The notes beneath the pieces are model-generated. The model did no database searches and was not told the origin of the DNA. It saw nothing but the letters and a program-made list of their open reading frames with translations. 38,348 nt of DNA, taken from positions 1 through 38,348 of the forward strand of contig AQSL01000148.1 of the NCBI GenBank assembly GCA_000403035.1. The letters are read 5' to 3'. This stretch comes from Candidatus Latescibacter anaerobius SCGC AAA252-E07 (GTDB taxonomy: Bacteria > Latescibacterota > Latescibacteria > Latescibacterales > Latescibacteraceae). Shown here piece by piece: positions 8,822-17,466 of the stretch. How positions within the stretch are numbered: the first letter of the stretch is position 1; the number at the start of each line of letters is the position of its first letter. A program made the translations under genes and the position numbers.

Positions 8822-10504
8822 ATGAATAGAATTATGGCGTTTGTTCTTGTTGCAGTGCTTTTTGCCACTGTAGCTTTCGCACAGGAACCCTATCCTTACC
8901 GTGCACTAGATCCCAGACAGTTTGATCCGGCCGTAGACCCGGACATCGACATGTTCATCAATCACTGGAGTAATTCTATGCCCCGCGTGATGTATGGCGA
9001 CCTGGTGTTCCGTGATGTTCTGACCGGTCTCGAAGGCCCGGACGCCGTTCATCCCACAAAAAAAGGCGCCGTCCTTATCGTACAAACCGCAATAAGCTAC
9101 GCAACGATTGAACCCGATGCAATTGCCAGCGGCCGAGCGAAAGCCGGCGAACAGCAACTATTCTACGTCACCAGTGGTACCGGAAAAATAACGGCCAAGC
9201 GTAAATCCTACAACCTTAAAGAAGGTATGGGATTTATCCTCACACCCGAGTTCGATTTTGAGCTTACCTGTACAGGAGAAGAACAACTCTCGTTTTACGT
9301 TGTTACCGAGCCACTTGCCGTTGACTTCAAGGCCAACAAGGATCTTGTGGTCAAAAACCGTTTCGACGGAAATAAAACGACGGGTGCACACTGGGCGCAT
9401 ATCGGCAACGGTATCATCAACCGTAACGATGGTGTTGCGAACTACGGAGGTCTTGGTCTTATCACCATCGACGCACGTACCATTCCGCATCCTCACAGTC
9501 ATCACGATGGTATTGAGGAATGCTGGATCATGGTTAAGGGTGAAACCATGCTCCACCTCGGCAAACAGCTCAGACACTGCCCGGCGGGTACTATTTACAA
9601 AGTTCCCCCCACGGGGCTCACCGCACACACCAACATAAATCTCGGAGACAAACCTGTCCAGATGATCCACATGATGAAATCTGTCAAAGGAGAAACCAGG
9701 GAATATGCGATGCTGGATCCGAACAGATTTGATCCATCTGTCGATCCCGACATCGACATGTTTATGGGCAATTGGCGAAATTCGATGCCACGGCTTATGC
9801 ACAGTAATATGGTTTTCCGCGATATGCTCACCTCCCTCGAAGGCCCGGACGACCTGCATCCTAAGAGACGAGGCGCATGCCTCGTATATGCCGAGGCCAT
9901 TAGCTACGTAACGATTGAACCTGATGCAATTGCACGGCCAAAAGCTGAGGAACTGGATGGTGTTCAGCAGATATTTATCGTAAACTCCGGTACCGGTGTG
10001 ATTACATCCGGTACAAAAACGCTCGAACTGAAAAAGGGAATGGCGTTCATCCTCACCCCCGGGCTGGATTTCGAGCTCACTGCCATCGGCGACGAGTACA
10101 TGACATTCTATGTTGCCACCGAGAAAATCCCGGCCGGGTTTACACCGAACAAGACGCTCGAAGTAGTGAACAATCGAGGTGAAGCTCCGTTCATGAAGGT
10201 CCACTGGGCTAATATCGACCGCGTGATGGTCAGTCAAAAAAACGGCATGTGCCAGTACGGCGCATTCACCGAGGTCAAACTGGATGCAATGACGATTGCC
10301 CAACCTCACAGCCATGAAAAGGGCGTAGAGGAAATCTGGATCGCCACCGATGGCGACATCGAGTTGCTTTTGGGAAAGCAGCTCAGGAAGCTTCCAGTCG
10401 GTACTGCATATCGCATCCCGTCGACCGGTAAAACTGCTCATGCCAACATTAACACCACCGACGACATGATTAAGCTTATCCACATGATGAAAGTGCCGAA
10501 GTAA
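8822..10504 (+). CDS. Secreted tandem-duplicated four-cupin protein
   Basis: This 560-residue protein has a clear signal peptide (residues 1-20, cleavage after AFA) and then two similar halves, about 25-295 and 296-560. Each opens with LDP-R/N-QFDP..DPDIDMF-type sequence, and each contains two cupin barrels. The first barrel of each half lacks the metal ligands. The second keeps cupin motif 1 (HPHSHHDGIEE and QPHSHEKGVEE) and a motif 2 His (LTAHTNIN and KTAHANIN). Two metal sites per chain are therefore expected in the periplasm or outside the cell. AGGAG lies six bases before ATG 8822. It could bind or isomerise sugars; no substrate is evident. It lies upstream of and convergent to the sugar-acid operon relics. 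Confidence 0.85.
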   Translation: MNRIMAFVLVAVLFATVAFAQEPYPYRALDPRQFDPAVDPDIDMFINHWSNSMPRVMYGDLVFRDVLTGLEGPDAVHPTKKGAVLIVQTAISYATIEPDAIASGRAKAGEQQLFYVTSGTGKITAKRKSYNLKEGMGFILTPEFDFELTCTGEEQLSFYVVTEPLAVDFKANKDLVVKNRFDGNKTTGAHWAHIGNGIINRNDGVANYGGLGLITIDARTIPHPHSHHDGIEECWIMVKGETMLHLGKQLRHCPAGTIYKVPPTGLTAHTNINLGDKPVQMIHMMKSVKGETREYAMLDPNRFDPSVDPDIDMFMGNWRNSMPRLMHSNMVFRDMLTSLEGPDDLHPKRRGACLVYAEAISYVTIEPDAIARPKAEELDGVQQIFIVNSGTGVITSGTKTLELKKGMAFILTPGLDFELTAIGDEYMTFYVATEKIPAGFTPNKTLEVVNNRGEAPFMKVHWANIDRVMVSQKNGMCQYGAFTEVKLDAMTIAQPHSHEKGVEEIWIATDGDIELLLGKQLRKLPVGTAYRIPSTGKTAHANINTTDDMIKLIHMMKVPK

Positions 10505-10688
10505 GTCTGTTTGGTAAAGCACAGAAAAGCTAAACAGACATAAAATAAAAGAAGAGTGATCAGGATCAATGACCTTGTCTTTTTTTCGTGTCGCTTACCT
10601 CAAATCCTAACATATAAACTGGATCAACTATTGGGGCAAGGTCAACAATATCTCACCTCGGTGCAGACTTTACTATTTGCCAGACTTT

Positions 10689-11089
10689 TTACATCATAAA
10701 TACGCCCGTGATTAAGCCTTTTTTGACATTCTCGGGCATTCCGGGGCTTCTTCTCAGGCGTTCTTCAAGCGGATCAGGGAAGTTATATCCCTTAAGAGTT
10801 GGTTCGGTTAATAAATGCTTTTTCACAATACCAATATCTTTGTCGATGCTCCTGTCCCATACAACATTCAAAAAATATTCTGAACAAGGTTTTGATTAAT
10901 TTTTTTGTGGTAATGGGTTTTACTATTTTCCACCTCAATAATATGGTTATCAACTATATGGATTATATCATCATTCCCGTAAAATGATGTTACCTTTTTC
11001 TTCGCTTCTTCGGTGAAATTGAAGAACCACGGAACATATGGCGGTCTTTTATGTTCTAAAGCACGTTTTATTACTTCCCGTTTCGTCAT
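10689..11089 (-). pseudogene. URO-D-family gene, frameshifted N-terminal relic
   Basis: From ATG 11089 the translation begins MTKREVIKRALEHKRPPYVP, a typical URO-D paralogue head, and runs to a stop near 10868. The match resumes at once in another frame with VVWDRSIDKDIGIV and GYNFPDP, then fades by about 10720. The break falls in a run of six T (minus strand ATATTTTTTGAATG), so one indel explains it. The remaining roughly 250 C-terminal residues are absent. It lies 46 bases downstream of the symporter on the same strand and was probably the last gene of that operon. The interval 10505-10688 to its left holds no recognisable gene. Confidence 0.8.
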
Positions 11090-11135
11090 GTGTAACCTGT
11101 TTTCTCTTTTAATCTGGATTCACGTATGAAATTCG

Positions 11136-12746
11136 CTACCAGAGCCATATATAAAGGGCTATGGTTAAAATACTCAGAATAATAAGATGCAGACGCCAGT
11201 CGGTGATACCGGCGAACGGCGCAGGTTTTTCATTCCAGTCAATCGTCGTTTTTCGGAGTTTTTCCGCGGAGGTCTTTTTTGTGAAAGCGGAGACGGCGAA
11301 CAGGACGGTGATGATGATAATCGTCCCCCATAATCCGCGGTAGGAATAATTCAACGTAAGCGTATGGTGCAGGAAGGGGAATACCCTGCTCCCCATCGAT
11401 GGCCCCATGAGTTCATCCGCGACAAATACCGTTGCAAGAACGATACCGGTTAATACCGATGACACCGCGCCGGAAAGCGTGACTCTTTTACTCATGATGC
11501 CGAAAATGATTGCCGGCGCGACCGGCATGACGAGGTAGATTGAAATGGTCTGCAGGTATTTATAAAGTCCGCCGGGTGTTTTCCAGACAAGAATCGCCGC
11601 TCCCACACCGAACAGTGTCGCTGCAAAAATCGCCACTCTGCCTATCCACACCTGGGTTTTCTCACCCGTATCCGGACGGAACCGGAGTACGAAATCCCTC
11701 ACAACCAGGGTCGAGACCGCGTTCATGACCGAATCGAGGGATGAAATGAGCGCCGCAATCAACGCTGCCAGCACAAGACCGCGGATGCCGCTTGGCAGAA
11801 GGCTGTTCAGCAGAAGAACAAACGTGCTTTTCGTCTGGTCGCCTTCGAAACCGGGAAACAGGGCAAACGCGATCACTCCCGGTAGTGCGAAAATAAAAAC
11901 GGGAGTGAGCTTTAAAAGGATCGCAAACATTGAGCCCCACTGCGCCTGCCTGAGGTTCGAAGCTCCGAGAACACGCTGCACATTGACCTGGTCGATTCCC
12001 CAGTAAAAAGTACCGCCGTACACCGCTGCACCGATAACACCCCAGAAAGGATAATTCGGATCGTTGTACGGCCGTGCTATGTGCATCGCTTCCGGAACCG
12101 TCTGTACCAGAGCGCTCCATCCTCCGATCTTGTCGAGTCCGATTAGGAGCATGATGACGCATCCGCCGAGCATTATTACCGTCTGAATCGTATCGGTGAA
12201 GGCGACTGCCGCAAAACCGCCGATGATGGTGATGAAAGCTGCCATAAGCCCCAGAACGAATACGACCGCCATGATATTCCAGCCGAGCAGACTGTTCAGA
12301 ACAAGCGCTCCGGCGAACAGAGTGAACGCCATTTTCGTCATAATGCAGATGATCAGCATAAGCCCGGAAAAAAATGTCCGGGCTGCCATATTGTAACGTA
12401 TTTCAAGGAATTCGGGTATCGTGTATATCCTGTTTTTGATATATGAGGGGAACAGAAACGCACTGGCGATTCCGAGACATATTACGGTTGTCAGTTCGAC
12501 GGTACCCGCGCTGAGACCATATCGGTAGGCATCGCCTGAAAGACCGACAAGATGTTCGGCACCGATGTTCGTTGCGAAAAACGAAGCCCCGATAACCGGC
12601 CATTTCAGAGACCGTCCGGCAAGAAAAAAATTCGAGCTGCTTGCCCCGGCATCGATACGGTGAGCAATATAGAGTCCGAAACCCAGACTCCCGCCCAGGG
12701 CGAAAAAACCGATAATCCAGTCAAGAGAAGTCAGTGAGAGATTCAT
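11136..12746 (-). CDS. Sodium:solute symporter family (SSS, SGLT-like) transporter
   Basis: This 536-residue integral membrane protein has about 14 hydrophobic helices. SSS hallmarks are FFLAGRSLKWPVIGASFFATNIGAE near the N-terminus, IIGGFAAVAFTDTIQ, YWGIDQVNVQRVLGA and ALIAALISSLDSVMNA (Na+-site helix). It resembles the SGLT branch that takes up sugars, polyols or sugar acids with Na+. It sits in the minus-strand operon after the PfkB kinase, separated by a URO-D relic. By context it imports the substrate of the dehydrogenase/RuBisCO-like/kinase enzymes. Confidence 0.93.
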   Translation of the reverse strand: MNLSLTSLDWIIGFFALGGSLGFGLYIAHRIDAGASSSNFFLAGRSLKWPVIGASFFATNIGAEHLVGLSGDAYRYGLSAGTVELTTVICLGIASAFLFPSYIKNRIYTIPEFLEIRYNMAARTFFSGLMLIICIMTKMAFTLFAGALVLNSLLGWNIMAVVFVLGLMAAFITIIGGFAAVAFTDTIQTVIMLGGCVIMLLIGLDKIGGWSALVQTVPEAMHIARPYNDPNYPFWGVIGAAVYGGTFYWGIDQVNVQRVLGASNLRQAQWGSMFAILLKLTPVFIFALPGVIAFALFPGFEGDQTKSTFVLLLNSLLPSGIRGLVLAALIAALISSLDSVMNAVSTLVVRDFVLRFRPDTGEKTQVWIGRVAIFAATLFGVGAAILVWKTPGGLYKYLQTISIYLVMPVAPAIIFGIMSKRVTLSGAVSSVLTGIVLATVFVADELMGPSMGSRVFPFLHHTLTLNYSYRGLWGTIIIITVLFAVSAFTKKTSAEKLRKTTIDWNEKPAPFAGITDWRLHLIILSILTIALYIWLW

Positions 12747-12834
12747 GACGATCCTTCATTTTTCCATATGCGTATGTCTGTAAAAAATAATGTGTTTGTC
12801 ATGCGTGCAACTAATTGAGAACTGTCTGAATTAT

Positions 12835-13023
12835 CTAAACCTGAATATACACGGATTCTTTTAAATAATACATCACTGGCAAACTGGTACACATAGCGCT
12901 CAATCGAGTTTTTTTATTTGTATATTCCGATACCAGACTTCGCTCCCGTGATGAAATGACCTCCGAGTGCCTGTCCGGAATTTTATGATCGAGGACCGCT
13001 TCGACCCGTTCAATGGATGTCAT
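12835..13023 (-). pseudogene. URO-D-family start relic (about 18 codons)
   Basis: The ATG at 13023 overlaps the TGA of the PfkB gene (ATGA), the usual sign of translational coupling. The first residues, MTSIERVEAVLDHKIPDR, are those of a URO-D paralogue. After 18 codons the similarity stops and the frame runs into unrelated AT-rich sequence to a stop at 12835. The rest of the gene is gone. With the relic at 10689-11089 it shows that this operon once had at least one, perhaps two, URO-D genes. I see nothing else between here and the symporter start at 12746. Confidence 0.65.
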
Positions 13024-14024
13024 GGACATATATGTCTCCGTGGTTGATGTTCCGCAAGAAAATCGAATAATTCGCCGGATGTGGGAAGTCCGGCCCGTCC
13101 TCCCAGAGCCCGGCAATTCATCGCACCGACAGCGGAAGCCAGCTCAAGGCACCTGTCGAGTGTGTTCCCGGCAGCGAGAAAATGGCAAAACGCGCCGTGA
13201 AAAGCGTCCCCGGCTCCGGTCGTATCCACCGTTTCGACAGAGAAAGATGGGTAATATCTGACTTCGTTCTCATACTGGTACGCTCCGCCGCGGCCGCCGC
13301 AGGTAATGACGGGGACTCCGGGACACAGGGAGGAAAGCCCTTTCAGCATGCCGGGAATTGAATCCTGTCCGGTCATTTCATGTGCAAAAAATTCGGGAAC
13401 GATCAGGTACGAGACATGGGGTAACAACTCACCAAGTCCGCCATACCGGCTTTTAAAATCGCCGACCACCGGTATGCCGTGTTCGGAAGCCCACCGTGCG
13501 CCTGTCAACGCCGCCTCCATCCAGAATCCGTCGACCAGCAGCACCTTTGTCCCCTCGAGACGCGAATCGTCGAGGTCGATATGCTCCTCGAAAACGGGCT
13601 GGTTTTTGTCGGAATAGAATTGTTTTTCACCGGTTTTCTTGTTGACGAAAATGAAGCTGACAAAGGAATTCGCTCCCGGAACTGTCATCAGACAGGTAAC
13701 ATCCACATTGAATGACGCGAGTCTTTCGGCGATAAAATGTCCGTTGATGTCATCACCGATCCTCGAAAACAGGCGCGCCGGGGAGCCGAGCCTGGAAGCG
13801 GTGCAGAGCGCAGTCGCCGCCATGCCACCTCCCTCCACACGGTACGAATCCGTCAAGAAGGATCCTTCATGGATGTAAAAACCATCGATAACGAGAATAT
13901 GGTCAACGGCAGCGATGCCGATCGCTGAAATCATTGGCATTACCTTTGGTTCGGAACAACACTGCTCCAGGTCACCCCCGGACAGTGCTTTTTCCAAAAG
14001 ACCCGGCATCGTAATGAACTTCAT
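13020..14024 (-). CDS. PfkB (ribokinase) family sugar kinase
   Basis: This 334-residue PfkB kinase would phosphorylate a sugar or sugar-acid hydroxyl with ATP. The N-terminal substrate-lid region shows EGGGMAATALCTASRLG and FSRIGDDINGHF (PfkB signature 1 area). Signature 2 is DTTGAGDAF at 267-275, with the catalytic base Asp273 and the GAG anion hole. ATG 14024 is preceded by GAGG. The gene is 62 bases downstream of the RuBisCO-like gene, on the same strand. A KDG/fructose-type specificity cannot be read from sequence. The context suggests it acts before or after the RuBisCO-like step on the same carbon skeleton. Confidence 0.92.
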   Translation of the reverse strand: MKFITMPGLLEKALSGGDLEQCCSEPKVMPMISAIGIAAVDHILVIDGFYIHEGSFLTDSYRVEGGGMAATALCTASRLGSPARLFSRIGDDINGHFIAERLASFNVDVTCLMTVPGANSFVSFIFVNKKTGEKQFYSDKNQPVFEEHIDLDDSRLEGTKVLLVDGFWMEAALTGARWASEHGIPVVGDFKSRYGGLGELLPHVSYLIVPEFFAHEMTGQDSIPGMLKGLSSLCPGVPVITCGGRGGAYQYENEVRYYPSFSVETVDTTGAGDAFHGAFCHFLAAGNTLDRCLELASAVGAMNCRALGGRAGLPTSGELFDFLAEHQPRRHICP

Positions 14025-14086
14025 ATCATCATATCCTCAGAAAGTGACATCCACGAAAAAAACTGGTGGGGCGCTTGACTGTATAT

Positions 14087-15502
14087 TCAAAGGCCATACC
14101 GCTGTTCCAGCGATGTTACGAGAGCCTTCAACCCCTGCGAAGCGGCATACTGTTTCAATTCGGAAACATAGTCGGCTGCTGCTTTTGGGAAGATGCCTTT
14201 TTGGAATACCTGCACTGCCTGTCGCATCGCTTCGGCGCCCAGAGATGAATCGTACTCGCCGTGTTCGTTTTTTATACCGTTTATAGCCGATCCCGCAAGG
14301 AAAAGGTACTGCGACACCCCCGCTCCGGAAGAAACATCGATCAGGTTCGGAATGATATTTCCCTGGTCAAGTCCACCCGCGCGGGCTATCATGACCGGTG
14401 GATGTTTTCCGAGCGGACTGCTGAGCACATTTTCGCACTGCCGCCATTCCAGCCCGAACGGCCGTAAAAGCCCGAACCCGGTGGTCAATGGCGCGGTCTG
14501 ACGCATATCGATGCCGTCGAGACGCGCGAAAAGGTCGAGCACTTCACGGTATATGTGGCGTGTCCGGACGGATATGCCGCCGTTATGGCCGTATAGAACC
14601 GGCGGGGAAGGACTGTTCCGGGTCAGTTCCCTGACCATACGGAATGAACCTCCGGTATAATATTCGCTGAACATGATCCCGTTGCATCCGGCGTCGAGTG
14701 CAATACGGACTGAGTCGGCGAGCAGATGGGGCGGCGAAGTGATATGAGGGGCGAAAATCACCCCTCGGCCGCCGGCTTCCGCCTGTGCCCGCCGGACCGC
14801 TTCCATCGCGAGCACGGTACGTTCCCGTAATGGAGCGAACGAATTTCCCGGGAGATGATTTTCGTCCTCCTTGATGAACATGAAAAATCGATCCCTGACC
14901 AGCCCTTTCACAAGCTCCGCTTCCTCCTGGGGAGTGATTCCCGTGCAGGGTTTGAGTATGGTACCGAATGCGATTTCGTCACGCGAGAGGCCGGTCAATC
15001 GCCTGACGCCGTCCGCACCGTATGCGGGACCGGGAAACAGATTGAGCGTTGTGTCAGACATGGCGACATGAATGAGTTTGACGTCCGTGTGCTCTCGAAG
15101 GGCAAAAACACCCGCCCCGGCGATGATATGGAGAAGGTCGCTGGTGAAGAGTTCGCCGTTTTCGTGTCGGAGCATGAGGAGCGGAAACGCCACTCGGACG
15201 ATGCCCGTTCTTTCCGCATTGTCGAAGGCGATGCTATCGATGACTTCGCCGCTGCATTCGGCAAGAAGCGTTCCGGGTTTCCACGAACGGACACCGCTCG
15301 TCATGTGATAGGCGATTTCTTTCCCCGCCTGAGCGGGAGACATGGTATGCGCCGCGACAAAATATGTGGCGACCACATGCTTCGACAGGTCGGATTCGGG
15401 AAGGTCGGCAAGCGCATTGTACGCGACCCGCCTGATCAGCTCCTCACGGTCATCCGGATTTTCCTGCATAAGGTGGGTGCTTGCATCGTCCGGTTTTTTC
15501 AT
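14087..15502 (-). CDS. RuBisCO-like protein (form IV-type, RLP)
   Basis: This 471-residue large-subunit homologue starts at ATG 15502 (AAGGA upstream). The barrel keeps Lys184 in GTILKP and the K-x-D-E metal and carbamate triad, Lys211-Asp213-Glu214, in FIKEDE, plus His306. Residues needed for RuBP are changed: KPK is KPC, the Arg after His306 is Asn, loop 6 has no GKLEG-type Lys, and the phosphate-site SGG is ARAGG (Gly376-377). It is therefore not a CO2-fixing enzyme. Known RLPs act as enolases, isomerases or decarboxylases (for example in methionine salvage or apionate breakdown). With a dehydrogenase and a PfkB kinase beside it, a 3-oxo-acid-phosphate decarboxylase or isomerase role is my inference. 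Confidence 0.9.
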   Translation of the reverse strand: MKKPDDASTHLMQENPDDREELIRRVAYNALADLPESDLSKHVVATYFVAAHTMSPAQAGKEIAYHMTSGVRSWKPGTLLAECSGEVIDSIAFDNAERTGIVRVAFPLLMLRHENGELFTSDLLHIIAGAGVFALREHTDVKLIHVAMSDTTLNLFPGPAYGADGVRRLTGLSRDEIAFGTILKPCTGITPQEEAELVKGLVRDRFFMFIKEDENHLPGNSFAPLRERTVLAMEAVRRAQAEAGGRGVIFAPHITSPPHLLADSVRIALDAGCNGIMFSEYYTGGSFRMVRELTRNSPSPPVLYGHNGGISVRTRHIYREVLDLFARLDGIDMRQTAPLTTGFGLLRPFGLEWRQCENVLSSPLGKHPPVMIARAGGLDQGNIIPNLIDVSSGAGVSQYLFLAGSAINGIKNEHGEYDSSLGAEAMRQAVQVFQKGIFPKAAADYVSELKQYAASQGLKALVTSLEQRYGL

Positions 15503-15515
15503 ACGGGTAAATTCC

Positions 15516-16670
15516 TTATGTTGCCCATGTGTTATAGGCCGTGGCAATATCATTCCCAAGAGCGGTCCAAGGATCGATTTTACATATATTCCCGATTACG
15601 GATATCACCCCATCGTTTTTGATCATGTCCGCCATTTCGATCGATTGTTTGTCGCTGTCATGACGGTAACGGAGACATGCGGCGATACCTTTGACTATCC
15701 ATTCATACTTCAGCCCGTACTGTTCCGCGAGCACTAAGGGGGCGACAAGCCGTTCGTTCGGCGACAGTTTTCGGATGGGATCGCGGACGACTCTCAAAAT
15801 TTTGTCGCGCATTTCAGGTACCGAGCCACGGCGCACAAGATCGTTCTTATAGACTTCGATAGATTCCGGTGAAAATCCGTGTTTGCGCTGAATTACCGCG
15901 CCCAACTCGTCGAGAGCGCCCAGAACATGTTCGGCGACAACGTCATCCTCCACCGCTTCGTGAATATACTTCGAGCCCCGGTGAAACCCCACATATCCGC
16001 AGACCGCATGACCACCGTTATGAATGAAGAGCTTGCGTTCCAGCCGCGCCTTCTGGTTATCCACCAGTTCGAGAGCGGTCAGCGCATCCGGTTTCGCCCC
16101 CTTGAACGCCTCCTTACTGGCTGTCCATTCATTATAATCCTCGGCTACAACGACAAGCGGATCGGGTTCGGGCCGGGGAACCACACGGCTGATCATGCAG
16201 TCGGGGAAACCTATATATTCGTCGCAATACGCGGCGTCGTCTCCAGCGAGATACGTTTTTACATGCCTCCCCAGAACCTTGGAACTGTCCATCATGTTTT
16301 CACATGCAATAAAATTCAGTGGCTTCGACCGTCCTGCGCTCCGGCAGGCGCCGACCGCCAGAGCCACGGTACGCGCAACGTCGGGGAGGTTCTGATCGAA
16401 TACTGCGGTCAAGACCAAGACGGCTTCCCTGATTTCCCCTGCAACCGCTTCCCTGTGCCCCGCATCGATCACCCTGTATCCCGTGACGGAAATTTTCTGC
16501 GTTTCCTGACCGTAGAGCCTGACACGGTATTCCCCTGAGTTTTCGAGAGTCCGCACGAGTTCGGGATTGATATCGACGAACACGATCTGGTATCCCGCCT
16601 GCCATGCAAGTAATCCGACATGACCACGCCCGGTGGCTCCCGCTCCGAATACCACTATTTTTTCCGCCAT
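15516..16670 (-). CDS. Mannitol-1-phosphate 5-dehydrogenase-like (polyol/uronate dehydrogenase family)
   Basis: This protein of about 384 residues has an N-terminal Rossmann motif GAGATGRGHVG (about 9-19) and an acidic residue after strand 2 (FVDIN), which favours NAD. The C-terminal helical domain of the long-chain mannitol dehydrogenase family contains KLFIHNGGHAVCGYVG, with the catalytic-type K-x5-H pair spacing. It would oxidise a polyol or sugar-acid (phosphate) to the keto form. I chose ATG 16670 (MAEKIVVFG) over an upstream TTG. The stop is 13 bases before the RLP start. MtlD proper acts on mannitol-1-P; family neighbours use fructuronate, tagaturonate or arabinitol, so the substrate is open. 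Confidence 0.88.
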   Translation of the reverse strand: MAEKIVVFGAGATGRGHVGLLAWQAGYQIVFVDINPELVRTLENSGEYRVRLYGQETQKISVTGYRVIDAGHREAVAGEIREAVLVLTAVFDQNLPDVARTVALAVGACRSAGRSKPLNFIACENMMDSSKVLGRHVKTYLAGDDAAYCDEYIGFPDCMISRVVPRPEPDPLVVVAEDYNEWTASKEAFKGAKPDALTALELVDNQKARLERKLFIHNGGHAVCGYVGFHRGSKYIHEAVEDDVVAEHVLGALDELGAVIQRKHGFSPESIEVYKNDLVRRGSVPEMRDKILRVVRDPIRKLSPNERLVAPLVLAEQYGLKYEWIVKGIAACLRYRHDSDKQSIEMADMIKNDGVISVIGNICKIDPWTALGNDIATAYNTWAT

Positions 16671-16693
16671 GACAGAAAAGACCCCCCACTGTA

Positions 16694-17032
16694 TCAACGG
16701 TTGTAATCGTCCTCGACGCGGACGACATCATCGAGTTCGGGAGTGCTGACCTCTATCAACCGCACATCTTCGAGTGGTTTCACACGGTGTTTTCTCCCCG
16801 GCAGATTCTCGATGACATCGCCGGATTTCAGCACAAGAACCTCCATATCGCCCGTTTCTTTTTCCCATTCGATTTCGAGTATACCTGAATCGACATAAAT
16901 ATGTTCATGTTTTTTCTCATGATACTGAAGGCTGGAACGGTGTCCCTTTTTGATCTCGATTATCTTGAGTGCGTAATGGTCAGTATGTGCTATCCAGATT
17001 TCACGGCCCCATGGTTTGACGACTATTTTCAT
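16694..17032 (-). CDS. Small cupin protein (mannose-6-P isomerase C-terminal type)
   Basis: This is a 112-residue single cupin. KPWGREIWIA at its start and SLQYHEKKHEHIYV, with a motif-2 GRKHRV, match the cupin found at the C-terminus of ManC/AlgA-type proteins and in free-standing sugar-phosphate isomerase-like cupins. The H-x4-H-x-H/E pattern predicts one metal. ATG 17032 has GGGGGAAGG directly upstream, which decides the start. The reading frame continues upstream without a stop into a glucuronate-isomerase-like fragment, so a fused product is formally possible. It precedes the dehydrogenase by 23 bases and is likely co-transcribed with it. Confidence 0.8.
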   Translation of the reverse strand: MKIVVKPWGREIWIAHTDHYALKIIEIKKGHRSSLQYHEKKHEHIYVDSGILEIEWEKETGDMEVLVLKSGDVIENLPGRKHRVKPLEDVRLIEVSTPELDDVVRVEDDYNR

Positions 17033-17430
17033 TATCCTTCCCCCGTATATAACGCCCGCTGCCTTTTCGATATTATGCAAAATCACTGTCGCACGCACAC
17101 CACCCATTACCTTTTTCCGGGCTGTATCGTACAAAATTTCCGCCGCGACTGCAGTTGCCTCATCGATATCGAACTGCCCCGGTTCTACTCGCTCAGCCAG
17201 TGCCGCCGACAGCATCTCCCGCACGAGTTTCGCCTTCAAATAGACCCATTCCACACAGTATGCGTCCGAAAAGAATCCCACCTGACGGTTCAACGTGAGC
17301 ATGTCGAGCCGTTCGGCTATCACACGCTGCATGATCGACGGGAAGAAATTGTGCCACCAATACCCCGCCAGCGAAAAATTCGGTAATTCCCGTGCCAATG
17401 TGCAGAGCGACTGGTTGGCATGCGCGTGTA
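17033..17430 (-). pseudogene. Glucuronate isomerase-like (UxaC family) C-terminal fragment
   Basis: Upstream of the cupin and in the same frame, about 125 residues read as the C-terminal end of a UxaC-type amidohydrolase-fold isomerase: LARELPNFSLAGYWWHNFFP, VIAERLDML, QVGFFSDAYCVEWVY and ILYDTARKK. The metal-binding N-terminal two thirds of the enzyme are missing. The fragment is cut off at about 17425-17440, where sequence of the IS remnant begins. I read it as the first gene of the operon, destroyed by transposition. If the original substrate was a uronate-like acid, this isomerase would have fed the dehydrogenase next to it. Confidence 0.7.
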
Positions 17431-17466
17431 CGTCTTCAGAACAATTTGGACACTTACAGTTGAAAA

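Noticed and set aside
9158..10522. 454-residue minus-strand frame opposite the cupin gene
   Set aside because: The plus strand has a signal peptide, duplicated cupins and a good ribosome site. The minus frame is His/Cys-rich nonsense that mirrors the repeat.
14087..15502. True RuBisCO (carbon fixation)
   Set aside because: RuBP-binding residues in KPK, loop 6 and the phosphate site are changed, and no phosphoribulokinase is nearby.
14855..15622. 255-residue plus-strand frame opposite the RuBisCO-like gene
   Set aside because: The RLP on the other strand is unmistakable; this is a GC-rich shadow frame.
15879..16538. 219-residue plus-strand frame opposite the dehydrogenase
   Set aside because: Antisense shadow of a clear Rossmann dehydrogenase.
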